Part shown: piece by piece, positions 4,295 to 11,177 of the stretch | How positions within the stretch are numbered: position 1 is the first letter of the stretch | How the letters are laid out: every line of letters begins with the position of its first letter | Origin: DATKBT01 sp035546295 | GTDB lineage: Bacteria > Acidobacteriota > Thermoanaerobaculia > Multivoradales > Multivoraceae | Assembly (NCBI GenBank): GCA_035546295.1 | Contig: DATKBT010000074.1 | Span: 1-27,191, forward strand | Length of the DNA stretch: 27,191 bases | Reading direction: 5' to 3' | The notes under the pieces: generated by a model | The model's database searches: none | The model's input: only the letters and a program-made list of their open reading frames with translations | What the model was told of the DNA's origin: nothing | Program-made: the position numbers and the translations under genes

Positions 4295-6739
4295 ATGGGC
4301 CATCTCTTCCGCGACCTCCGCTACTCCGTTCGTCTGCTGGCGAAGAGCCCGGTGTTCACGGTGGCCGCGGTGCTGACCCTGGCGCTCGGGATCGGCCTCA
4401 ACGCGGCGACCTTTTCCGCCGTGCACGGGATCCTGCTGCGGCCGCTCGGTGGAGTCGCGGCGCCGGAGGAGCTGGTGCAGGTCTATCGGCAGTGGCCGGG
4501 CATGGACTACGGGTCGGTTTCGATCCCGCACTATCAGGACCTGCGTGATCGCGCGAAGGACGTGTTCGAGGACGTGGCCGCGTACTCGTTCACGCCGATG
4601 GCGCTCGCCACCGGGGGGCGCAGCGAACGGATCATGGGGATGCTGGTGAGCGCCAACTTCTTCCAGACCTACGGCGTGACGCCGCGGCTCGGTCGCGTGT
4701 TCCTGCCGGCGGTCGAGGATCGGGGACCCGGGGCCCACCCGGTCGTGGTGCTCGGGCACGGCTTCTGGCAGTCGCGCTTCGGCTCCGATCCGGGCGTGGT
4801 CGGAAGGACCCTCCAGCTCAACGGCCGCCCCTTCGACGTGGTCGGCGTCGCTCCCCCCTCGTTCAAGGGGCCCGTGACCTTCGCTGCCATCCCCGTGTAC
4901 GTGCCGCTCATGATGCAGCGCGAGATCCAACCCGGCATCGACCTGATCGAGGCGCGCGGCAGCAACTCGTTCACGGCGATCGCGCGGCTGCGCGACGGCC
5001 GCACAATTGACGAGGCGCGCCAGGCGCTCGACGTTGTGCTGGCCCAGCTCGGCGAGGAGCACCCGGACGACTACGACACGCAGCTCGGGCACACCCTGGT
5101 GCTGCAGAACGACGCCGGGCTCCATCCGACCTTCCGCGACGCCCAGGTCGGAATGAGTGCGGTGATGATGACGGTCGTCGCTCTGCTGCTGTTGATCGCC
5201 TGCGTCAACGTCGCGAACCTGTTCCTGGCGCGCGCGCGGGAGCGTCAGCGCGAGATGGGCGTGCGACTCAGCCTGGGCGCCGGTCGCCGGCGCATCGTCC
5301 AGCAGCTGCTCACCGAGAGCTTCGTCTTCAGCGTCCTCGCCGGGCTGGCCGGGCTGGGCCTGGCTCGGCTCGCGGTCGGCTTCCTCGACCGCGTGCGCCC
5401 GCCGATCGACGGCCCCTGGGATTTCACCGTCGAGATGGACTCGACGGTCCTGCTGTTCACGGTGAGCGTGAGCCTCGCCGCCGGCTTCCTGTTCGGACTG
5501 GCGCCGGCGCTCAGCGCCTCTCGCTCCGACATGGTGGCGGCGGTGCGGGGGGTGGGCAAGGGCAAGGGCGGCCGGTCGGGGATGAGCGGCGCACTGGTGG
5601 TCGTCCAGATGGCGCTGTCGGTCCTGCTCTTGATCAGCTCTGGCCTCTTCCTGCGCAGCCTGCAGGGGGCGACCGAGATCGACCCCGGCTTCGACGACCC
5701 GGCGCATCTGGTCATGGCCTCGGTGGATCCAGGGCTGCAGGGCTACGACGAGGATCGCTCGCGCGAGATGCTGGATCGGCTGCTCGAGGAGGCCGGCGCC
5801 CGCCCGGAGGTCGCCGCGGTCGGCCTCGTCGACCAGGCGCCGCTCGGCCTCGGCGGCAGCGACCGCGGCGTCGAGATCCCGGGCTACGAGTTCGGCGAGG
5901 GCGAGCTGCGCTCGATCAAGTACGCCGACGTCAGCGAGGGCTACCTCGAGGCGCTGGGCACGCGGCTGCTCGAAGGGCGCACGTTCACCCGTCAGGACGA
6001 CGCCGACGCGCCGCCCGTGGTCATCGTCAACCGGCGCTTCGCCGAGCGCTTCTGGCCGGACGAGCCGGCGCTCGGGAAGATCGTGCGCACCGCGGGCGAG
6101 GAGCGCGAGGTGATCGGCGTGGTCGAGACCGGCAAGTACCGGAGCCTCGGCGAGGCTCCGACCGAGTTCATGTTCCTCCCCCACCGCGAGCGCTTCTCGA
6201 GCGGCATGACGCTGGTCGCGCGTACGCGGGTCGCTCCCGAGGACGTCCTGCAGACGATCCAGGGGATCGTGCACGGGCTCGACGCCGACATGCCGGTGTT
6301 CGACACGCGCACCATGCGGGACCACCTGGGCATCGCGCTGATGCCGGCGCGACTGGGCGGCGCCGTGCTCGGGCTCTTCGGATTGCTGGGGCTGGCGCTG
6401 GCGGCGGTCGGGATCTACGGAGTGATGGCGTACTCGGTGGCGCGCCGCCGGCGCGAGCTCGGGATCAGAGTCGCGCTCGGCGCCGACCGGTCGTCGGTGC
6501 TCGGGCTGGTGCTCGGCCAGGGGGCGCGTCTTGCCCTGCTCGGCGTGGCCCTCGGCCTGCTCGCGGCGGCGGGCGCCTCGAAGATGGTCGAGGGCCTGCT
6601 CTACAACGTCGACGCCTACGATCCCGTCGCTTTCATCGGCGTGCCGCTGCTGCTGATCGCGGTCGCGATGCTGGCGGTCTACCTACCGGCGAGGCGCGCC
6701 GCCGGCGTCGAGCCGGTGCGCGCACTGCGCACCGAATAG
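4295..6739 (+). CDS. ADOP-family duplicated orphan ABC permease (MacB/FtsX type)
   Basis: The 814-residue inner-membrane protein has the full architecture of the acidobacterial duplicated orphan permeases. An N-terminal helix (about residues 17-45, ending NAATFSAVHGILLRPL) is followed by a MacB periplasmic core domain. The first FtsX domain starts near 289 (VALLLLIACVNVANLFLARA, then REMGVRLSLGAGRRR). A second helix and periplasmic core start near 430 (VVVQMALSVLLLISSG), and a second FtsX domain near 682 has GIYGVMAYSV and RELGIRVALGA, ending PARRAAGVEPVRALR. ATG 4295 follows a GAGGGA ribosome site; an earlier in-frame GTG at 4199 lacks homology. No ATP-binding subunit is adjacent, as is normal for this family. 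The substrate is unknown; relatives act in export or envelope remodelling using a shared ATPase. It is convergent with moeA, 12 bp away. Confidence 0.93.
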   Translation: MGHLFRDLRYSVRLLAKSPVFTVAAVLTLALGIGLNAATFSAVHGILLRPLGGVAAPEELVQVYRQWPGMDYGSVSIPHYQDLRDRAKDVFEDVAAYSFTPMALATGGRSERIMGMLVSANFFQTYGVTPRLGRVFLPAVEDRGPGAHPVVVLGHGFWQSRFGSDPGVVGRTLQLNGRPFDVVGVAPPSFKGPVTFAAIPVYVPLMMQREIQPGIDLIEARGSNSFTAIARLRDGRTIDEARQALDVVLAQLGEEHPDDYDTQLGHTLVLQNDAGLHPTFRDAQVGMSAVMMTVVALLLLIACVNVANLFLARARERQREMGVRLSLGAGRRRIVQQLLTESFVFSVLAGLAGLGLARLAVGFLDRVRPPIDGPWDFTVEMDSTVLLFTVSVSLAAGFLFGLAPALSASRSDMVAAVRGVGKGKGGRSGMSGALVVVQMALSVLLLISSGLFLRSLQGATEIDPGFDDPAHLVMASVDPGLQGYDEDRSREMLDRLLEEAGARPEVAAVGLVDQAPLGLGGSDRGVEIPGYEFGEGELRSIKYADVSEGYLEALGTRLLEGRTFTRQDDADAPPVVIVNRRFAERFWPDEPALGKIVRTAGEEREVIGVVETGKYRSLGEAPTEFMFLPHRERFSSGMTLVARTRVAPEDVLQTIQGIVHGLDADMPVFDTRTMRDHLGIALMPARLGGAVLGLFGLLGLALAAVGIYGVMAYSVARRRRELGIRVALGADRSSVLGLVLGQGARLALLGVALGLLAAAGASKMVEGLLYNVDAYDPVAFIGVPLLLIAVAMLAVYLPARRAAGVEPVRALRTE

Positions 6740-6751
6740 CGGAGCTCGCGC

Positions 6752-7990
6752 TCAGCCGCCGGCGGCGCCGCTGACCCGCCACTCGACCAGCGGCAGGATC
6801 TCGCAGCGCTCGCCGGTCGTGCGTTCGGGGCTCTCGGCCGGGACGCGCACGAGCGCGGTCCCGTGCGCGTAGGAGGCGACGTCGTGCGAGCCGAGCGGGA
6901 CGACCGGTCGCGCGTGGATCTCACCCCCCTCGAAGCGGACGTGGGCGGGCAGGAACAGGTCCCTCCTCTTGGCGGCGGGCAGCGTCGCGTCGAGGCGAGC
7001 GGCGAGCGCGCCGTGCCAGAAGGCGTCGTCGAGCCCCATCATCCGGCGTAGAGCCGGGCGCACGAAGAGCCAGAAGGTCACCATCGCCGACGCCGGGTTG
7101 CCGGGCAGCGCGAACACCCACCCGCGCTCGTGCCGGGCCGCGACCATCGGCTTGCCCGGCTGGACCGCCACCGCGTCGACCAGGACCTCGCAGCCGAGCC
7201 CGACGAGCACGTCCTCGACCAGGTCGAGCTCCCCCATCGAGACTCCCCCCGAGAGCAAGAGCACGTCGGAGCGCAGCCCCTCCTCGACCTTGGCACGCAG
7301 CACCTCGAGGCGATCGGCGGCGATCCCGAGAGAGCGCGCCTCGAGCCCGAGCTGGGCGCACGCGGCGCGGAAGAAGGCGCTGTGGGAGTCGCGGATCTGG
7401 CCCGGTTCGGGCTCGCGCGCCGGATCGACGATCTCGCTGCCGGTGGTGAGGAACGCCACCCGTGGCGCGCGCACGACCTCGACCGAGGCGATGCCGTGGG
7501 TGGCGAGCTGACTCGCGGTGCCGGGTGTGACCAGGTGCCCGGCGTCGAGGATGGGCCGCCCTCGCTCGGCGATCTCGCCGCGGCGGCGGATGTGCCGCCG
7601 CTCCCCCTCGTCGGGCGCCAGGAACCGGACCCTCGGCTCCGCCGTGTCGTCGCAGCTCGTCTCGGTGAGCTCGACCGGCACCACGCGGTCGGCCCCCGCG
7701 GGCATCGGGGCCCCGGTCATGATGCGCACGGCTCGCCCCGTCGCGAGCGCGGTTCCGGGCGGATCGCCCGCCGCGATCATGCCGGCGACCGGCCGCTCGT
7801 CGCCGGCGGCGACGGCTCCGCCGATCGCGAAGCCGTCCATCGCCGAGACGTCGCTGGGCGGCACGTCGAGGGTGGCGAGCACTGCGTCGGCCAGGACCCG
7901 TCCGAGGGCCTCGTCGGCGGGCACCGTCTCGCGCTCGACGGGACCGAGCCGCTGCGCGATCCGCGACCAGGCGTTCTCGGGGGACAGCAT
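6752..7990 (-). CDS. moeA: Molybdopterin molybdenumtransferase
   Basis: The 412-residue protein (usual length about 400-410) inserts molybdate into adenylylated molybdopterin, the last step of molybdenum cofactor synthesis in the cytoplasm. Family motifs appear in order: SAMDGFA near residue 47, RIMTGAPMPAGADRVVPVE near 90-110, the MPT-binding LLLSGGVSMGELDLVED, then PGKP and FALPGNPASAMVTF, and a C-terminal MoeA_C barrel. No other cofactor genes are nearby, so it stands alone. The start codon is ATG at 7990. A -10-like TAGCAT ends six bases before it on the minus strand and there is no Shine-Dalgarno, so the mRNA is probably leaderless. That hexamer overlaps the end of a MITE-like element, which may thus supply part of the promoter. 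The stop lies in a short palindrome that may serve as a terminator. Confidence 0.95.
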   Translation of the reverse strand: MLSPENAWSRIAQRLGPVERETVPADEALGRVLADAVLATLDVPPSDVSAMDGFAIGGAVAAGDERPVAGMIAAGDPPGTALATGRAVRIMTGAPMPAGADRVVPVELTETSCDDTAEPRVRFLAPDEGERRHIRRRGEIAERGRPILDAGHLVTPGTASQLATHGIASVEVVRAPRVAFLTTGSEIVDPAREPEPGQIRDSHSAFFRAACAQLGLEARSLGIAADRLEVLRAKVEEGLRSDVLLLSGGVSMGELDLVEDVLVGLGCEVLVDAVAVQPGKPMVAARHERGWVFALPGNPASAMVTFWLFVRPALRRMMGLDDAFWHGALAARLDATLPAAKRRDLFLPAHVRFEGGEIHARPVVPLGSHDVASYAHGTALVRVPAESPERTTGERCEILPLVEWRVSGAAGG

Positions 7991-7996
7991 GCCGCG

Positions 7997-8002
7997 ATGC
8001 TA
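7997..8002 (-). promoter_or_regulatory. -10 element of moeA within the MITE terminus
   Basis: On the minus strand TAGCAT reads from 8002 to 7997. With normal spacing transcription would start at 7990, the A of the moeA ATG, predicting a leaderless mRNA. Half of the hexamer belongs to the inverted repeat end of the element at 8000-8262. No clear -35 is visible. Confidence 0.45.
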
Positions 8003-8262
8003 GCCCGAACCATTCCTGAGCGATTTACTGCGAACGCGCATTCTTGAGGGCCTTCGGCCCTCGGCGTTCATTGGTCTCGCGCAAGCGCGAGACCAAGGCT
8101 CATCCCGTCTGGCGGGCGTCCTCGGCCTTCGGCTCCTGCGACGTACTGCAAGTACGCGTCTCGCTGCGCGAGGGATCCCTCGGAGCACTCAGAGCCTGCG
8201 GGTGCCCACCAGCCGGGCGACTGCGCGCCCTCGCTACGATCTTCATGAATGGTCCGGGCTAG
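8000..8262. mobile_element. MITE-like element, 263 bp, with terminal inverted repeats
   Basis: CTAGCCCGAACCATTC at 8000-8015 is matched by its reverse complement at 8247-8262 with one mismatch, and the match continues weakly for another five bases. A TA dinucleotide sits near each edge (8001-8002 and 8260-8261), consistent with the TA target duplication of Tc1/mariner-IS630 type elements. There is no transposase. The interior is packed with hairpins: GAGGGCC/GGCCCTC (8046-8062), a 12-bp stem TTGGTCTCGCGC with its complement (8071-8096), GTACT/AGTAC and CTCGC/GCGAG. It is inserted between the moeA start and the DUF4388 gene. Its sequence CATTCTTGAGGG also occurs near the repeats at 3661. Confidence 0.7.
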
Positions 8263-8296
8263 TGGATGGCGGGGAGACGATGGGGCGCGCGAGCGC

Positions 8297-8302
8297 TACA
8301 AT
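8297..8302 (+). promoter_or_regulatory. -10 element of the DUF4388 gene
   Basis: TACAAT matches the -10 consensus at five of six positions and would start transcription near 8309, giving a 48-base leader to the TTG start at 8357. No good -35 is seen in the GC-rich sequence upstream. Confidence 0.4.
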
Positions 8303-8356
8303 CCCTTGGCTCGACCCTTGCCTGTTTCTAGTCCCTGTTTCGAGCAGGAGCGCACC

Positions 8357-9139
8357 TTGAGCGACGACCACGTCTATCGCGGCGATCTCGCCGACCGTCC
8401 GATCGCCGAGATGCTGTACACGATCTACCTGCATCGTGTGCCCGGCCTGATCGAGGCGACCAGCGAGGAGACCATGAAGAGGATCTACGTCCGCGAGGGC
8501 TACATCGTGCACGCCTCGTCGTCGAACCTCGCCGAGTGTCTGGGGGCCTATCTGCTCAACGTGGGCATGATCTCGAAGGAGGACTACGCCGCCACGATGC
8601 GCGCGAGACGGGAATCCGACAGCCCCTACGGCGTGATGCTGGTGGAGCGAGGGCTGCTGTCGCCAGCCGATCTCTACAAGGCGATCCGGTTGCAGAACGC
8701 GGAGATCGTCTGGACCCTGTTCTCGTGGAACAGCGGACGTGTGACCTTCGACATCGGCGAGTACCGCCCACCGACGGGCACCGCCATTCAAGTCCCGATG
8801 CGGCAGGCGATCAAGGAGGGCGTCCGCCGAGTCGACGACGCTCGTCGTCTGCTGGAGCGCATCGGCGGCCGCGACACGGTGCTCGAGGCGAGCTACGCGA
8901 CCGACGACCTCATCGAGGTGGCGCTGCGGCGCGAGGAGTACGACCTGCTGTGCATGGTCGACGGCAAGAAGACGCTCTACGAGCTGTGCACCGAGGGTCC
9001 CTTCGATCCCAAGACGAACGGCCGCCTGCTCTACGCCTACCATGTCCTCGACTTCGTCCGCCCCAAGGGTGGCTCCGGCGCGACGTCGGAGCGGCGGGCG
9101 ATCAAGATCCGGCTGAGCCGAACCGATCACCAGACCTGA
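8357..9139 (+). CDS. DUF4388 (PATAN-type) domain protein
   Basis: This 260-residue cytoplasmic protein begins with a DUF4388 domain: YRGDLADRPIAEMLYTIYLH, then GLIEATSEETMKRIYVREG and GYIVHASSSNLAECLGAYLL. It continues with a helical region (LVERGLLSPADLYKAIRLQ, WTLFSWNSGRVTFDI) typical of these proteins, and ends with a winged-helix-like part containing VDGKKTLYELC. I place the start at TTG 8357 because AGGAG lies about six bases upstream and the domain begins a few residues later; an ATG at 8249 in the same frame falls inside the MITE terminus and would add unconserved residues. DUF4388/PATAN domains occur in regulators of motility and, in cyanobacteria, bind pilus motor proteins. The pil cluster 0.6 kb downstream makes a pilus-related role plausible, but that is inference. 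Confidence 0.82.
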   Translation: MSDDHVYRGDLADRPIAEMLYTIYLHRVPGLIEATSEETMKRIYVREGYIVHASSSNLAECLGAYLLNVGMISKEDYAATMRARRESDSPYGVMLVERGLLSPADLYKAIRLQNAEIVWTLFSWNSGRVTFDIGEYRPPTGTAIQVPMRQAIKEGVRRVDDARRLLERIGGRDTVLEASYATDDLIEVALRREEYDLLCMVDGKKTLYELCTEGPFDPKTNGRLLYAYHVLDFVRPKGGSGATSERRAIKIRLSRTDHQT

Positions 9140-9145
9140 CGACCT

Positions 9146-9170
9146 GACCACGACCGTCGGGGTCGTGATC
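9146..9170 (+). terminator. Hairpin after the DUF4388 gene
   Basis: CACGACC (9149-9155) pairs with GGTCGTG (9161-9167) around a 5-base loop, and the stem extends two more pairs past a mismatch. It follows the stop codon by seven bases and ends shortly before the next gene. It has no T run, so it may be a weak terminator or attenuator. Confidence 0.5.
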
Positions 9171-9196
9171 TTCACTCGAGTGGAGTTACGCGAGAG

Positions 9197-9580
9197 ATGC
9201 CGGTCTACGAATACGAATGCGCCCACTGCGGCTCGCGCTTCGAGCTGATTCGTCGCGTCGACGCCAGGGCGCCCCGCAAGTGTCCCGAGTGCGGCGAAAC
9301 GGGGGGCGTGTCGAAGCGAGTCTCCGCGCCCGCCTTCCAGTTCAAGGGGAGCGGCTGGTACGTGACCGACTACGCGGGCAGGGGCAAGGACAAGGGGGAG
9401 GACAAGGAGAAGGGGGAGGACAAGGAGAAGGACAAGGAGAAGGGCAGGGAAAAGCCGAAGGCTGGAGACGACGCCAAGGCACCCTCCGACAGCGGCGCCG
9501 GAGAATCGAAGGGCGCCGACGACAGGAAGCCCAAGAGCGCCGACAAGGAGAGCAAGGGCAAAGCCGACAAGAAGCAGTAG
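9197..9580 (+). CDS. FmdB-type zinc-ribbon protein with Lys/Glu/Asp-rich tail
   Basis: The 127-residue protein opens with MPVYEYECAHCGSRFE, the standard start of the FmdB/CxxC_CxxC_SSSS putative regulatory family. Four cysteines (8, 11, 29, 32) form one zinc ribbon, and the conserved PAFQFKGSGWYVTDY follows at about 47-61. The family core ends there. The remaining half, from about residue 62, is a highly charged, disordered tail built from units such as KDKGEDKEK and KDKEKG, then acidic Ser/Asp segments. The DNA for the tail is almost pure purine on the plus strand and looks like repeat expansion. The family's biochemical role is not established; some relatives were suggested to regulate formamidase/amidase genes. 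ATG 9197 is fixed by the family start. Confidence 0.9.
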   Translation: MPVYEYECAHCGSRFELIRRVDARAPRKCPECGETGGVSKRVSAPAFQFKGSGWYVTDYAGRGKDKGEDKEKGEDKEKDKEKGREKPKAGDDAKAPSDSGAGESKGADDRKPKSADKESKGKADKKQ

Positions 9581-9698
9581 CAGGCGCCCCGCGCTCGCGC
9601 CGAGCACCGCCGGTTCAGAGAGTGCCGGAAACGAGCGAAACCCGCAGCGGCCGATTTCGGTTCGCGCACCGGATCGCCACGGGCAAGCGCCTGCTCGT

Positions 9699-9718
9699 CC
9701 AGCCCATTCAGAGGCTGG
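9699..9718. terminator. Hairpin between fmdB-like gene and pilR
   Basis: CCAGCC (9699-9704) pairs with GGCTGG (9713-9718) around an 8-base loop in the 168-bp gap between convergent genes. It is the only stem I find there and could terminate either transcript. The rest of the gap shows nothing else. Confidence 0.35.
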
Positions 9719-9748
9719 AGGAGGCTGTCGGCTGGACCGATTCTCTGG

Positions 9749-11125
9749 CTACCCGTCGTCGTCGCGCAGCCCGAGCTTCTTGGCGTAGTACCGGAACGAG
9801 CGAAAGCTCATGCCGAGCAGCTCGGCGGCCTGGGTCTGGACGCCGTCGCAGCGGTCGAGGGCATCGCCCATCAGCCGCCCGCGCACCCCGTCGAGGAACT
9901 CCTCGAGGTCCAGACCCTCGTCGGGGAGGACGATGGTGTCGGTGGAGCGGCTCTGCGAGCGCAGCGTGAGCGGGAGCTCCTTGGTGGTGACCACGTCCGA
10001 GCTGCACAGTGCGATCGTCCGCTCGACGGCGTTCTCGAGCTCCCGCACGTTCCCCGGCCAGTCGTGGGATTCGAGCGCCTTCATCGCCTCGACCGAGAAA
10101 CGCTTGGGCTCGAGCCCGGTCTCCCCGCAATACTTGCGAGCGAAGTGCTCGACCAGCAGCGGGATGTCCTCGCGCCGTTGGCGCAGCGGCGGGAGCTCGA
10201 TCGGAATCACGTTGATCCGGTAAAAGAGGTCCTCGCGGAAGTTTCCGTCGGCGATGGCCTCCTTGAGATCGCGATTGGTGGCGGCGATGATCCGAGCGTC
10301 GACCTGATCCTCGACCGTGCTGCCGACCTTGCGCACCACGCGTTCCTGCAGGGCGCGCAGCAGCTTGACCTGCATCGCCGGGCTCATCTCGCCGATCTCG
10401 TCGAGGAAGAGGGTGCCGCCGCTCGCCTCGTGGAACAGGCCGGGCTTGTCGCGCACCGCGCCGGTGAAGGCGCCGCGCTCGTGTCCGAACAGCTCGCTCT
10501 CGAGCAGGTTCTCGGGCAGGGCCCCGCAGTTGATCGAGAGGAAGCGCTTCTCGGCGCGCGGCGAGTTGTAGTGGAGGGCGCGGGCGATTAGCTCCTTGCC
10601 GGTGCCGCTCTCGCCGTGGATCAGCACCGTCGACGGCGTCCGGGCGACCTTCTCGATCAACGCGAAGATGTCGCGCATCCGCCGGCTCTTGCCGATGATG
10701 TTGGAGAAGGTGTAGCGCCCCTCGAGCTCGCGGCGGAGGTAGACGTTCTCGTCGTAGAGCTCGATCTTGTCGAGCGCCTTCTTGACCAGGATCTTGAGCT
10801 CTTCGACGTCGAAGGGCTTGGAGACGTAGTCGTAGGCTCCGCGCCTCATCGCCTCGACCGCGGCCGCGGTGGAGGTGTAGGCAGTCATCATGATCACGGC
10901 GGTGCGCTCGCCGCACTCCTCCTTGATCTCCTCGAGCAGGTCGAGGCCGCTGCCGTCCGGCATCGTGATGTCGCAAAGCACGAGGTCGAAGGAGTCCTGG
11001 CGCAGCAGCTCGCGCGCCCGCGTCGCGCAGTCCGCGGTGATCACCCGCAGGCCCTCTTCTTGGAACAGCAGCGCGAGGAACTCGAGGAGGCTCGCCTCGT
11101 CGTCGACGATCAGGAGCTGCGTCAA
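9749..11125 (-). CDS. pilR: Sigma-54-dependent response regulator, PilR type
   Basis: This 458-residue NtrC-family activator has three domains. The receiver (1-120) has acidic residues at LIVDDE, the phosphoacceptor D52 (LCDITMPD), MMTAYT and K in VSKPFD. The AAA+ sigma-54 interaction domain (about 140-375) has Walker A GESGTGKE near 170, ESELFGHERGAFTGA, the GAFTGA loop that contacts sigma-54, Walker B GGTLFLDEIGE and the WPGNVREL motif. The C-terminal Fis-type helix-turn-helix (QTQAAELLGMSFRSFRYYAKKLGL region) binds DNA. It follows the histidine kinase gene by 52 bases and ends a pilT-pilC-pilS block, so it is most likely PilR, activating pilin transcription at a sigma-54 promoter. The pilA target is not in the window. 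Confidence 0.93.
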   Translation of the reverse strand: MTQLLIVDDEASLLEFLALLFQEEGLRVITADCATRARELLRQDSFDLVLCDITMPDGSGLDLLEEIKEECGERTAVIMMTAYTSTAAAVEAMRRGAYDYVSKPFDVEELKILVKKALDKIELYDENVYLRRELEGRYTFSNIIGKSRRMRDIFALIEKVARTPSTVLIHGESGTGKELIARALHYNSPRAEKRFLSINCGALPENLLESELFGHERGAFTGAVRDKPGLFHEASGGTLFLDEIGEMSPAMQVKLLRALQERVVRKVGSTVEDQVDARIIAATNRDLKEAIADGNFREDLFYRINVIPIELPPLRQRREDIPLLVEHFARKYCGETGLEPKRFSVEAMKALESHDWPGNVRELENAVERTIALCSSDVVTTKELPLTLRSQSRSTDTIVLPDEGLDLEEFLDGVRGRLMGDALDRCDGVQTQAAELLGMSFRSFRYYAKKLGLRDDDG

Positions 11126-11177
11126 GGAGCTCCGCCCTTCGGATCGGCGCGCGGCGGAGCCATCGTCGACGGACAGC

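Noticed and set aside
4019..6325. 768-codon open frame antisense to the ADOP permease
   Set aside because: It is rich in His/Arg/Asp with no domain and mirrors codon bias of the GC-rich plus-strand gene, which has full family motifs.
6752..9580. Molybdenum enzyme or cofactor operon around moeA
   Set aside because: The neighbours are an ADOP permease, a DUF4388 protein and an FmdB-like protein; none has a proven molybdenum link, and FmdB-like is a loose family name.
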